A stretch of DNA of 64,000 nt from assembly GCA_022843265.1 (NCBI GenBank), contig JALHNZ010000010.1, forward strand, positions 1-64,000, in the 5' to 3' direction. A model generated the notes under the pieces. That model was not told the DNA's origin and searched no databases. It saw only the letters and a program-made list of their open reading frames with translations. The position numbers were made by a program, and so were the translations under genes. The stretch's first letter is position 1. Each line of letters starts with the position of its first letter. Below, piece after piece: positions 10,545-19,013 of the stretch. The stretch comes from Gemmatimonadaceae bacterium. GTDB taxonomy: Bacteria > Gemmatimonadota > Gemmatimonadetes > Gemmatimonadales > Gemmatimonadaceae.

Positions 10545-11657
10545 TTAGCGGCGAGCGAGGTCGAGCAAGTCCAGCACCGGAACGCCAGACGGCTGACTGC
10601 GACCCGTCCGAACGCGCGCCGTAATGGTAATCTCGGCCAGCGGGGGCAGCGCCTGCGCCCGAGCCACGAGCGAGTCCGGCAACGCCAGATAGAGCACGGC
10701 CCGCTCGGCGCCAGGCCCGCGGGCCAACAAATACGCCTCACCAGGGGTTAGCCCTTTGCGAAGCTCGTCGGCGGTCTGGAAGGACAGCGATTCGACCGAC
10801 CAGCGAACCAGTCGCCCCACCGTCCCGCTGGGATTGGCTCGCAAGTCCGCGGCAGACAAGGAACCAGCAGAGCGCGTTCCGGCCGCTTCCACTGCGGAGT
10901 CGGGTAGCCAGCCCTCAATCCGTACGCGCAGCCAGCCGTTTTCACGACCGAGCGGCACGAGCCGAACGCCACCGGGAATGTTCGCCAGCACGTCGCCGCC
11001 CGGACCGGCCTGCAGTGACGAGGGCCCACGCGTCTCGAGCGTAGGAGCCGACGGGTCGATTGTTGGAGCCACAGGCTTCGCGACCGAGTCCGGCTGCACG
11101 CTTTCCGTACGCGTCGCCGCAGGCGCAGCGGGGCGGGCCGCAACCGGCCGCGTGGCAATACGACTGACATCGACCCACAGCGAGCGACGGGCTGGAATCC
11201 AGACACCCGCTCTCGGCGCCGGAAAACTGCCCCCGGCCCGCGTCGGAAACACATAGGTGCCCCGCCGCAGTTCAGACACCGCCGAGGACGTGCCGTTGGC
11301 CGACGCGCGCAGTGTGGTGCCGGCCGCAGCGGATACTTCCCCTCGCGAGCGGTCCGCGGTGTAGCGCAGTTCAGTGGCCTCGACAAAACCGTCTACGGAA
11401 ATGCGCACAAACGTGGACTGCACGATCTCGACCGGGGACGTGATGTCTCGGCTCGATACGCCAACCACGTCGCCGCCCGGAGTGCCACGCAAGGCGGTGC
11501 CGGCGCGCACCGTTACCTGATCGCCACGACGCGGGGCCTGCGCGTGCACCAGCTCAGGGACGGCCACCAACATCAGCACGGCCACGCCCCATGACGCCGC
11601 ACCGAATTGTGTGAGCCACAGTGATCGTGCAGAGCGAGAGCCAGGCTGATGCCGCAT
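10545..11657 (-). CDS. Exported protein with bacterial SH3-like repeats
   Basis: About 370 residues from the ATG at 11657; the reading frame stays open further upstream but would run into the gpmI promoter. A signal peptide (MRHQPGSRSARSLWLTQ.. to VHAQ) is followed by SH3-like segments: RGDQVTVRAGTALRGTPGG... and, after a Pro/Ala linker, LQAGPGGDVLANIPGGVRLVPLGRENGWLRVRIEGWLP, the classic extracellular SH3b pattern with G-W-L-R-V. A C-terminal beta-rich domain of about 100 residues (RLVRWSVESLSFQTADELRKGLTPGEAYLLARGPG) is not one I recognise. Probably a cell-wall or envelope protein. Divergent from gpmI. Confidence 0.7.
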   Translation of the reverse strand: MRHQPGSRSARSLWLTQFGAASWGVAVLMLVAVPELVHAQAPRRGDQVTVRAGTALRGTPGGDVVGVSSRDITSPVEIVQSTFVRISVDGFVEATELRYTADRSRGEVSAAAGTTLRASANGTSSAVSELRRGTYVFPTRAGGSFPAPRAGVWIPARRSLWVDVSRIATRPVAARPAAPAATRTESVQPDSVAKPVAPTIDPSAPTLETRGPSSLQAGPGGDVLANIPGGVRLVPLGRENGWLRVRIEGWLPDSAVEAAGTRSAGSLSAADLRANPSGTVGRLVRWSVESLSFQTADELRKGLTPGEAYLLARGPGAERAVLYLALPDSLVARAQALPPLAEITITARVRTGRSQPSGVPVLDLLDLARR

Positions 11658-11786
11658 TGTTGGAGCAGATGTGCAGGGTGGGTACATTTCGCGCGCACGG
11701 CCGCTGCTGCACTTACTGCTTGCACCGGCGCCGACTCGTCGCACGCGTACTTTGCAAACGTACCCAATGTCCTGCACCGAGCAAGG

Positions 11787-13340
11787 ATGACTGCCACTGT
11801 TGCCCGACCTGTTGCGCTGATCATCCTTGATGGCTGGGGATATCGCGAAGCGCGAGATGCAAACGCGATCGCGCTGGCGAACGCGCCACATTGGAAGGCG
11901 CTCTGGGCAACTCCCACGCGCACACTGCTTTCCGCGTCAGGCCCGTCGGTTGGTCTGCCGGCTGGACAAATGGGCAACAGCGAAGTTGGACACCTCAACC
12001 TTGGCGCCGGCCGAGTAGTGATGCAGGATCTGGTGCGCATCGGTGCGGCCATTGAAACCGGCGCGTTTTTTGAGAACGCGGCGTTGCGTGACGCGTGTGC
12101 GCGCGCGCGTGAGACCGGCGGCACGGTGCATCTCGTTTCGCTGCTCGGCGATGGCGGTGTCCACGCCTTTGAGCAGCACCTCGTTGCACTCGTGGATCTG
12201 TGCACGCGCGAATGTGTCCCTCGCGTGGTATTGCACGGGTTGCTTGATGGGCGCGACACTTCGCCGACCTCGGGCCTGGAGTTTTTGCGCGAAACGCTCG
12301 CCATGCTCGACGGGCGCGCGCAGCTGGCATCGATTTCGGGACGCTACTTCGGCATGGACCGCGACAATCGGTGGGAACGAACCGGCGCGTGGTTTCACGC
12401 CGCCGTGCACGGTGTTGGCGACACCTCCACCGATGCGATGGCGCTGCTGGAAACGGCGTACTCGTCTGGCACCAGCGATGAGTTTTTGCCACCCCACGTG
12501 ATGCTCGATGCACTGGGACAGCCGGTTGCGCCCATGCGCAGCGGTGATGTGGTGATTTGCGCGAACTTTCGCTCCGATCGCATGCGTCAGTGGTTGCGGG
12601 CGCTCACGCAGCCAGAGTTTGATGCGTTCGATACGGGTGTGCGTCCGGCAGTGAGTGTCGTCACGATGACGCAATACGACGATTCCTTTCCGTATCCCGT
12701 GGCCTTTGCGCCGCAGTCCATGGCGAATCTGGTGGGCGAGGTGATTGCCAACGCCGGACTGCTGCAACTGCGCACGGCGGAAACCGAAAAGTATCCACAT
12801 GTGACCTACTTTTTTAATGGCGGCGGCGACACACCCTTTCCGGGCGAATCACGCTCCATGGTGCCGAGTCCCAAAGTTGCCACGTACGATCTGCAACCGG
12901 AGATGAGTGCGAGCGGCGTGTGTGACATTCTGTGTACGGCACTCACCTCGCGATCACATGATTTTGTGCTGTGCAACTTTGCGAACACTGATATGGTAGG
13001 ACACACCGGATCGCTGCCCGCAGCGATCCGTGCAGTGGAGACAATCGACGCGTGCCTGAGTCGCATTCTGGAAGCGGCGGCTGTTGGTGGCGCACGACTG
13101 ATCATCACCGCAGATCACGGGAACTGCGATGTGATGATCGATCCCGAGACGGGCGGACCGCATACCGCGCACACCACCAATCCTGTGCCGCTGGTCATTC
13201 GCGATCCTGACGGCGAGTGGTTGCTGCGTGATGACGGTGCACTGTGCGACGTTGGTCCAACCGCGCTGAGAATGCTCGGCCTCGAACTACCAGTTGAAAT
13301 GACCGGACGTGATCTTCGCGTCGCCCCTCTTGCCCCATGA
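11787..13340 (+). CDS. gpmI: 2,3-bisphosphoglycerate-independent phosphoglycerate mutase
   Basis: 517 residues, the family norm. It interconverts 3- and 2-phosphoglycerate in glycolysis using two Mn ions and a phosphoserine. Landmarks: LIILDGWGYR (D15), MGNSEVGHLNLGAGRVV with catalytic Ser65, DGRDTSP, GRYFGMDRDNRWER, NFANTDMVGHTG and TADHGNCDVMID. The ATG at 11787 is chosen because homology begins within ten residues of it; an AAGG precedes it. The upstream part of the open frame is untranslated by homology. The outer-membrane protein gene follows almost immediately. Confidence 0.96.
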   Translation: MTATVARPVALIILDGWGYREARDANAIALANAPHWKALWATPTRTLLSASGPSVGLPAGQMGNSEVGHLNLGAGRVVMQDLVRIGAAIETGAFFENAALRDACARARETGGTVHLVSLLGDGGVHAFEQHLVALVDLCTRECVPRVVLHGLLDGRDTSPTSGLEFLRETLAMLDGRAQLASISGRYFGMDRDNRWERTGAWFHAAVHGVGDTSTDAMALLETAYSSGTSDEFLPPHVMLDALGQPVAPMRSGDVVICANFRSDRMRQWLRALTQPEFDAFDTGVRPAVSVVTMTQYDDSFPYPVAFAPQSMANLVGEVIANAGLLQLRTAETEKYPHVTYFFNGGGDTPFPGESRSMVPSPKVATYDLQPEMSASGVCDILCTALTSRSHDFVLCNFANTDMVGHTGSLPAAIRAVETIDACLSRILEAAAVGGARLIITADHGNCDVMIDPETGGPHTAHTTNPVPLVIRDPDGEWLLRDDGALCDVGPTALRMLGLELPVEMTGRDLRVAPLAP

Positions 13341-13344
13341 CGTT

Positions 13345-14067
13345 GTGACGCTGCTTTCACTGCCCCATTCCATAACTTCGCGATTGCTCACCACCGCCAC
13401 CGCGTTGCTGTGCACAGCATCGGTACTGCAGGCACAGCTCGTTGGTACCGAGCCTTCACGCAGTCCGTTTCGCGATGTGCCAACCACGCAGCAGCTCACA
13501 CTTTCCGGTGGCTGGCTGAGCGCGACCAAAGATGCGGCCCGTGTTGGGCCGAAAGCTGGTCCGCTGATATCGCTTCGCCATGACATTCACCTCGGTGGAC
13601 CGGCCTGGCTGACCACGCGCTATTCGACGTTGTTTTCTGAGCGCCGCGTGATTGATCCCGGTTTGCCGGCCGCTGAGCGCTTCCAGGGGATGCAGAAGGT
13701 CACGCATCACATTGGCGATATCGGGCTGACGCTCGCGCTCACCGGAAAGAAATCGTGGCGCGGTGTGATCCCCACGTTTGGTACCGCAATCGGTGTGACC
13801 TCTGACTTCGCGAGTCGGGACATCGGTGGCTACCGGTTCGGGACCAAGTTTGCATTCCCGTTTGGCCCGGGTGTGCGCATTGTGCTGCGCAACGGCTACT
13901 CCATGCGCGTCGACCTCACGAACAATCTCTACCAGATTCAATATCCGAGCACATTCTTTACGGCGGCCAGCGATAGCACAAGCGTGCTGGACGACTCGCG
14001 TCTGCGCTCGAGCTGGCGAAGTAACTGGGGACTGACGGCCGGATTCTCAATGCCGATCTTCCGTTAA
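13345..14067 (+). CDS. Outer-membrane beta-barrel-like protein
   Basis: About 240 residues from a GTG at 13345; an earlier GTG at 13309 would overlap gpmI by 32 bases and spoil the signal peptide. The signal peptide ends at VLQAQ. The mature part alternates Gly/aromatic strands (LTLSGGWLSATKDAARVGPKAGPLISLRHDIHLGG, GVIPTFGTAIGVTSDFAS, YRFGTKFAFPFGPGVRIVLRNGYSMRVDLTNNLYQIQYP) and ends with a strand and a terminal F-R (MPIFR), as in outer-membrane barrels. No named family recognised. It is one base from the PTPS gene, so it belongs to the gpmI-to-moeA run. Confidence 0.7.
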   Translation: MTLLSLPHSITSRLLTTATALLCTASVLQAQLVGTEPSRSPFRDVPTTQQLTLSGGWLSATKDAARVGPKAGPLISLRHDIHLGGPAWLTTRYSTLFSERRVIDPGLPAAERFQGMQKVTHHIGDIGLTLALTGKKSWRGVIPTFGTAIGVTSDFASRDIGGYRFGTKFAFPFGPGVRIVLRNGYSMRVDLTNNLYQIQYPSTFFTAASDSTSVLDDSRLRSSWRSNWGLTAGFSMPIFR

Positions 14068-14068
14068 A

Positions 14069-14500
14069 ATGGCCCGACTCACGCTCACTCGGCGGGTGTT
14101 TTTTTCCGCCGCACATCGATACCGCCGGCCTGAGTGGGACGACGCACGCAACGTTGAGACGTTCGGCAAGTGTGCCCGCCCCAACTTTCACGGGCACACG
14201 TACGTGTGCGATGTGACGGTCACTGGCGCACTGGATCCGGAAACGGGTTTTGTCGCGAACCTTGGTGTGATTGACCGCGTACTGGCGCAGGAAGTGGTCG
14301 ACAAACTTGATCACGCGAACCTCAATCTCGACATCGCCGAGTTCGCGGAAGGGAAACTCATTCCGTCCAGCGAAGAAATTGCACAGTGGATCGCTGAGCG
14401 TGTGAACGGATCCCTTGCGTCATCGGGCTCTCGCGTGATCCGGGTGGTCGTGGCCGAAGAACCACACTTGTGGGCCACCTGGGAGGAGACGGACGCATGA
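14069..14500 (+). CDS. 6-pyruvoyl-tetrahydropterin synthase / QueD family enzyme
   Basis: 143 residues. Zinc-binding histidines are H16 (FFSAAHRYRR), H41 and H43 (NFHGHTY); Cys35 in TFGKCARPNFHGH matches the catalytic Cys, and LDHANLN supplies the His/Asp pair. The GKCxxPNxHGH form occurs in eukaryotic-type PTPS and in QueD (6-carboxy-tetrahydropterin synthase, queuosine precursor pathway). No queC or queE lies nearby to decide between them; QueD is the commoner bacterial role. The gene starts one base after the barrel protein and overlaps dacB by the ATGA motif. Confidence 0.85.
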   Translation: MARLTLTRRVFFSAAHRYRRPEWDDARNVETFGKCARPNFHGHTYVCDVTVTGALDPETGFVANLGVIDRVLAQEVVDKLDHANLNLDIAEFAEGKLIPSSEEIAQWIAERVNGSLASSGSRVIRVVVAEEPHLWATWEETDA

Positions 14501-16104
14501 CCGCTGCTGTGAACTCCGTGCCGCGCGCACTGCAGTTGGCAGGCACCGCAAGTGCGGTCCTGTTGCTAACGCTCGGATGCGCCGGCCGCGCGGCACCAAC
14601 GCCTGACATTCCGGTGCGCATTGATCCCGTGCAGCTGCCCATGGCGGAGTTGCCCGCGAGCGACATTCCATTGCCGGCGGCGCGCGCTCGTTTGTTGCGG
14701 TTGGTGGATTCTCTCACGCAAGACAGTCTGTTCCGCATGGCGCACTGGGGCGTGCTGATCATGGACCCCGAAGTTGGCGATACGATTGTGTCGATCAACG
14801 CGGGCAAGTTGTTCATGCCGGCATCTAACCAGAAGATTGTGACGGGCGCCGTCGCGATGGAGTTGCTCGGCCCCGACTACAACTGGCGCACGCCGATACT
14901 ACTGCGCGGTCGCACCACGCGCGGCACGTTCCGCGGGGACATCGTGCTGCAGGGCAGCGGTGATCCATCGTGGAGTGACGCCATGCGCGGCGGCGATGCG
15001 ATGAGCGCATTTTCGCCGATCGCCGATGCGCTCGCGGCGCGTGGCATTCGTCGTGTCGAAGGACGTATCGTAGCCGAAGGTGATGCATTCCCGCAGTCCC
15101 CATATGGTTATGGCTGGGCGTTTGACGATTTTGACAGCGGCTATTCAGCTGGTGCCGATGAGTTGATGCTGAACGAGAATTTCTTTCGTGTCATCGTGAA
15201 GGCCGGCAAGCGCGTTGGTGACAAGGTGTCAGCGCGCACGATTCCAGCCGCGAGTTATCCCACGTTGCGCGTGACCGCGACCACGCGCGCGCGGCGCGAC
15301 TCGATGGTGCGAGCAGGCGCAGCAGGAGATTCGCTGACCGTGGCGTCAGACTCCGTGGCGTCGGCGCTTGAAATCACGGGCACGCTGCCGCTCGGGGACA
15401 GTGTCGTGATCTCGCGCGCATATCGTCAACCCAACGACGCGGTGCGCGCCGCGCTGCGTGAGGCACTGGTTGCGCGCGGTGTCACGTTCCGGAGCGGGCG
15501 GGCGGCGCCGGCCAACAGCAATGTGGATACGCTGATTGTACTGGAGTCCCCACCGCTTCGTGATGTGCATACGCGCTTGCAGAAGCCATCGCAGAATCAG
15601 ATTGCCGAAGCCGTATTCAAAACGATTGCCCGCGAGAAGACCGGCGTGGGTTCCGCCGATAGCGCACGCGCCGTGATCGAACGTCAGCTGGCGTTGTGGG
15701 GCATTACCACCAACGAAGCGGCCGTGCGTGACGGCAGCGGTTTGTCACGTCATGATTACATCACGCCGCGGGCGGTGGTGCGCCTGCTCACCGTGATGCA
15801 GTCACACCCCGCATTCAACGTGTTCTATGCAGGGTTGCCGATTGCGGGCGTTGATGGCACGATCGCGTCGCGCATGCGCGGTACACCGGCGGCCGGCAAT
15901 CTGCGCGCGAAAACCGGCTTTGTGGACAAGGCGCGATCGTTGAGCGGCTATGTGAACACAAGCGACGGGCATCAGCTGGTGTTCTCGGTGTTGTGCAACA
16001 ACTGGGTCGGACCAACGCGCGAAGTGGAACGCGTGCAGGATGCGATTGGCGCGTATCTCGCGAGTGTGCGCATGGAAGATCTGCGCGTGGCCATGCCGCG
16101 GTGA
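14497..16104 (+). CDS. dacB: D-alanyl-D-alanine carboxypeptidase/endopeptidase (PBP4, S13)
   Basis: 535 residues from the ATG at 14497, which overlaps the previous stop (ATGA) and has a strong GGGAGGAG ribosome site 9 bases upstream. A hydrophobic signal ending LTLGC28 AG looks like a lipoprotein signal with an atypical -3 residue. Penicillin-binding motifs of family S13: SxxK at S110-N-Q-K113 (MPASNQK), SGLSR as the second motif in RDGSGLSRHDY, and KTG at 472-474 (RAKTGFVDKARSLSGY). The large insert typical of PBP4 lies between the first two motifs. It trims and cleaves peptidoglycan cross-links in the periplasm. Confidence 0.92.
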   Translation: MTAAVNSVPRALQLAGTASAVLLLTLGCAGRAAPTPDIPVRIDPVQLPMAELPASDIPLPAARARLLRLVDSLTQDSLFRMAHWGVLIMDPEVGDTIVSINAGKLFMPASNQKIVTGAVAMELLGPDYNWRTPILLRGRTTRGTFRGDIVLQGSGDPSWSDAMRGGDAMSAFSPIADALAARGIRRVEGRIVAEGDAFPQSPYGYGWAFDDFDSGYSAGADELMLNENFFRVIVKAGKRVGDKVSARTIPAASYPTLRVTATTRARRDSMVRAGAAGDSLTVASDSVASALEITGTLPLGDSVVISRAYRQPNDAVRAALREALVARGVTFRSGRAAPANSNVDTLIVLESPPLRDVHTRLQKPSQNQIAEAVFKTIAREKTGVGSADSARAVIERQLALWGITTNEAAVRDGSGLSRHDYITPRAVVRLLTVMQSHPAFNVFYAGLPIAGVDGTIASRMRGTPAAGNLRAKTGFVDKARSLSGYVNTSDGHQLVFSVLCNNWVGPTREVERVQDAIGAYLASVRMEDLRVAMPR

Positions 16105-17381
16105 GTGCACGCGGTTCAGGGTACACCGCCCTCAGCGTTACCGAGGCGCGTCGCACGATTCTGAAGCGCATGCGCGCGCTGCCGGTGCAAACCATGGAGC
16201 TGGTCAGCGCGACAGGCTTTGCGCTGGCGGAAGCAGTGCAGTCCACCGTCACGTTGCCGCCGTGGCCCAACGCGGGGATGGATGGTTACGCCGTGCGCGC
16301 TGAAGACGTGACCGGCGCGTCCGTTGCGCCGGTTGCGCTGCGCGTGCTGGGTACGATAGCCGCGGGCAGTTCGCTGCGTCCACTCGTGGAGCGTGGTACC
16401 TGTGCACGCATCATGACCGGCGCCCCAATGCCGCCGGGTGCGGATTGTGTGGTACGCGTAGAAGACACGGATCGCGGTGCGGAAACCGTACGCATTCTTG
16501 ATGATCGCGACACCCGCTCCGAGCGCAAGAACGTCCGGCCTCGGGGTGAAGATGTCAGTGAGGGCGACGTGGTGGCCGCGCGTGGCGATTGCATCACACC
16601 GGCGCTGCTCGGTGTACTGGCAAGCGTCGGAGCGAGCCACGTGCATGTGCACCGTGCACCCGTTGTAGTCGTGGCCGCGAGCGGAAACGAACTCGTGGAT
16701 GTCTCGGCGATTGACGCGGTGCGCGACGGGCGGGCGATTGTCTCGTCGAGCAGCTATTCGCTGCCCGCGTTGCTGCGCGCCGCTGGTGCGGATGTGCGTG
16801 TGCTACCGGTGCTGCCTGATGATCCGGAGCTGATGCGCGAGGCCTTCGCCCGCGCACTGGATCACGAGTGCGATTTACTGATCACCACGGGCGGCGTATC
16901 AGCCGGTGCGTTTGATCACGTGCGCGATGTCATGGAATCGCTTGGTGGACGTATTGACGTGCATCGCGTGCGCGTGCGACCGGGCGGTCCACTTGCCGCG
17001 GGGCACATTCGTGGCACACCGTGGATTGGCCTGCCGGGCAATCCGGTGAGCACACTCGTGACGGCACAGTTGTTCGTACTGCCGGCGATTCGTGTGCTCG
17101 CGGGGCAGAACCGTGTGCTCCCTCAGACCATACCAGTTCGATTGGGCGAATCAGTGTCCGCGAACGCTGACCTCACGTTCTATTTGCGAGCTGAAGTGAA
17201 CGTTGCGGTAGACGGTGTGCTCGAGGCGCGGCTCACTGGCGGTCAGGGCTCGAACTTGCTCACGTCGATGTCTCGCGCGAACGCACTGCTTGAGATCGAT
17301 GGACCGGTTGATCATATCGCGGCGGGCACCATGGTGCGTGCGCTGCTGCTCGACCACGCACTACTTGCAGAAGCGCCGTGA
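16101..17381 (+). CDS. moeA: Molybdopterin molybdenumtransferase
   Basis: 426 residues from a GTG at 16101 that overlaps the dacB stop codon (GTGA); the open frame upstream lies inside dacB and lacks homology. MoeA inserts molybdate into adenylylated molybdopterin. Seen: PPWPNAGMDGYAVRA near the N-terminus, RIMTGAPMPPGADCVVRVEDT, ITTGGVSAGAFDHVRDVM and LPGNPVSTLVTAQLFVLPAIR, i.e. domains I-IV in normal order. No other molybdenum cofactor gene is in the window, so it acts with genes elsewhere. Confidence 0.94.
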   Translation: MSARGSGYTALSVTEARRTILKRMRALPVQTMELVSATGFALAEAVQSTVTLPPWPNAGMDGYAVRAEDVTGASVAPVALRVLGTIAAGSSLRPLVERGTCARIMTGAPMPPGADCVVRVEDTDRGAETVRILDDRDTRSERKNVRPRGEDVSEGDVVAARGDCITPALLGVLASVGASHVHVHRAPVVVVAASGNELVDVSAIDAVRDGRAIVSSSSYSLPALLRAAGADVRVLPVLPDDPELMREAFARALDHECDLLITTGGVSAGAFDHVRDVMESLGGRIDVHRVRVRPGGPLAAGHIRGTPWIGLPGNPVSTLVTAQLFVLPAIRVLAGQNRVLPQTIPVRLGESVSANADLTFYLRAEVNVAVDGVLEARLTGGQGSNLLTSMSRANALLEIDGPVDHIAAGTMVRALLLDHALLAEAP

Positions 17382-17442
17382 TCGATCAGTCCTGTGACGC
17401 GGTGCACGCAGCACGCTCCATTTCCTTTTCCCTGTTGGCATC

Positions 17443-18243
17443 ATGACGTCGTCGCAAGAGTCGCAGGATCGCGCAAGAACGGCGGCGTTGGATGCATCGC
17501 TGGCACGGCTGGATCTCGTGACCTCAGCAGTTGAAGCGGGTGGTGCCAAGGTGGTACTGCGTAAACCGCGCAGCGCGGAGTCGCTTATCTGCGAGGAGGA
17601 CTTCAAGGGTGACGAACGCCTGCCCTACTGGGCCGATGTGTGGCCCTCGTCTCGTGCGCTCGCCGGTGTGTTGCGTGGACATCAGGGCGAAGGGCGCACG
17701 CTGCTTGAGCTCGGATGTGGTGTCGGGCTCGTTTCTGTAACGGCGTTACGCGCGGGCTTCAGCGTGATGGCCACCGATTATTACAGCGACGCACTCGAAG
17801 TCACGCGGCTGAACGCGATGCGATTGGCTGGAGACGGCGACGCACGATTGCGCACGCGATACGTGGACTGGCGCGCGTTGCCAGATGATCTGGGCCGCTA
17901 CGATGTGGTCTGCGCCGCGGATGTCTTGTACGAGCGCGAGTACGCGGCGCTCGTGGCGGATACGATCATGCAAACGCTCGCGCCTGGTGGACTTGTCCTG
18001 ATTGCAGATCCCGGCCGAGCCGCGCTCGCGCCGTTCCGAGAGGAAGCGGCCAGCCGAGGTTTGCGGGAAACGGATGCGCTCACGGTTCTGGTGCAGCCGG
18101 AAGCGGCGTCTGGCGATCTGGTGCAACGCGCACGGCCCGGCGCGGCAGGAATGACGAGCGGCGCGCCCGGCTTACCGCCGGCGCACCGCGTCACCGTGTA
18201 TTCGTACCAGCTCGGCAGCACCACACCGCCCTACAGCCGTTAG
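17443..18243 (+). CDS. Class I SAM methyltransferase (METTL21/Nnt1-like)
   Basis: 266 residues. SAM-binding motif I is LLELGCGVGLVSVTALRAG, followed by the acidic VMATDYYSDALEVTRLNA strand end and CAADVLYEREYAALVADTI. The preceding LPYWADVWPSSRALAGVL is the family signature of METTL21/Nnt1-type protein lysine or small-molecule methyltransferases. The C-terminal 50 residues are Ala/Gly/Pro-rich. Substrate unknown. Its 3' end overlaps the convergent GNAT gene by 4 bases. Confidence 0.85.
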   Translation: MTSSQESQDRARTAALDASLARLDLVTSAVEAGGAKVVLRKPRSAESLICEEDFKGDERLPYWADVWPSSRALAGVLRGHQGEGRTLLELGCGVGLVSVTALRAGFSVMATDYYSDALEVTRLNAMRLAGDGDARLRTRYVDWRALPDDLGRYDVVCAADVLYEREYAALVADTIMQTLAPGGLVLIADPGRAALAPFREEAASRGLRETDALTVLVQPEAASGDLVQRARPGAAGMTSGAPGLPPAHRVTVYSYQLGSTTPPYSR

Positions 18244-18923
18244 CGCTGCGGCTTTGCGTGATAGACCGTGGGCGCTGACACGAGGTTCGTATTGTTGGCC
18301 ACGCGCGGAAAGGCACGCGGCGCGCGCAGCCGCTTGCGAAAGCAACGCTTCGCCACGAGCGTTGCGCCGCTCTCGCTGAGCACCGCATACCGCGCCCGCT
18401 TTTCCGGAAAGCGCTCAAGCGTGGCCGAGCGATAGCCGAGGTGTGAAAAGAAGTGGTCTGCGAGCGACAGCGCAAAAAGCTCACGGTGCCCGCGTACGCG
18501 CGCCAGGCGCTCCACGGCACGCACCACGATCGAACCGAGACCATGCCCCTGCGCGGCTGGCGCCACGGCCACTGATGCAACTTCGGCCAGTGACGGCGAA
18601 TATTCTGCCAGTGCCGCGCAGGCGAGCACAGCCCCATCGGGCGCCGTCACCACCACGTACGAATCGATGGCGTTCAGCACATCGGCGGCACTGCGCGGCA
18701 GCAACGAGCCGTCGGCCGTGTAGCGGCTGATGAGCGTGGCAATACCCAACGCATCCGCCGGCTGCGCGACACGGGCGCGCAACGAGGTTGACGTGCCCTG
18801 ACGCGCGAAGTTCGACGCGTCGGTGCGACGTGAATCCCGGGCGGTCGGCGTGGTCGGGACGAGTCCCGAGACGACGACCGCCCCGTCACCGGCGAACCGG
18901 CGCAGGGCGGAGATATTATGCAT
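18240..18923 (-). CDS. GNAT N-acetyltransferase, ArgA-like
   Basis: Up to 227 residues. The GNAT fold begins near residue 47 (LRARVAQPADALGIATLISRYTADGSLLPRS) and includes the acetyl-CoA motif VAPAAQGHGLGSIVVRAVERLA. The R-x-A...D...I..L...G.LLPRS pattern is like the acetyltransferase domain of N-acetylglutamate synthase, so an amino-acid acetyltransferase role is plausible but not proven. The ATG at 18923 sits inside a perfect 11-bp-arm palindrome (18915-18937), and the first 46 residues show no family similarity, so translation may start later, for example at a TTG just before RARVAQ. Confidence 0.8.
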   Translation of the reverse strand: MHNISALRRFAGDGAVVVSGLVPTTPTARDSRRTDASNFARQGTSTSLRARVAQPADALGIATLISRYTADGSLLPRSAADVLNAIDSYVVVTAPDGAVLACAALAEYSPSLAEVASVAVAPAAQGHGLGSIVVRAVERLARVRGHRELFALSLADHFFSHLGYRSATLERFPEKRARYAVLSESGATLVAKRCFRKRLRAPRAFPRVANNTNLVSAPTVYHAKPQR

Positions 18924-18937
18924 TCTGAATGCATAAT
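18915..18937. promoter_or_regulatory. Perfect 23-bp palindrome, probable operator
   Basis: Two perfect 11-base arms (ATTATGCATTC and its complement) surround a single T at 18926. The region is AT-rich against the high-GC background. It overlaps the predicted start of the GNAT gene and lies downstream of the FeS oxidoreductase gene. It looks like a dimeric repressor site; TGCATAA-type half-sites occur in some ArgR operators, which would fit an ArgA-like enzyme, but that assignment is a guess. Confidence 0.6.
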
Positions 18938-18958
18938 GATGCAGGACCCCGTATGCAA

Positions 18959-18987
18959 GAGCGGCTGACGCACCGCGCCAGCCGCTC
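18959..18987 (-). terminator. Hairpin terminator after the FeS oxidoreductase gene
   Basis: A perfect 9-bp stem (GAGCGGCTG / CAGCCGCTC) with an 11-base loop lies 27 bases beyond the stop at 19014. Only a short CTTG follows on the minus strand, so termination may be partial. Confidence 0.5.
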
Positions 18988-19013
18988 GACCTTCCACACG
19001 CGCCGCCGGTGGC

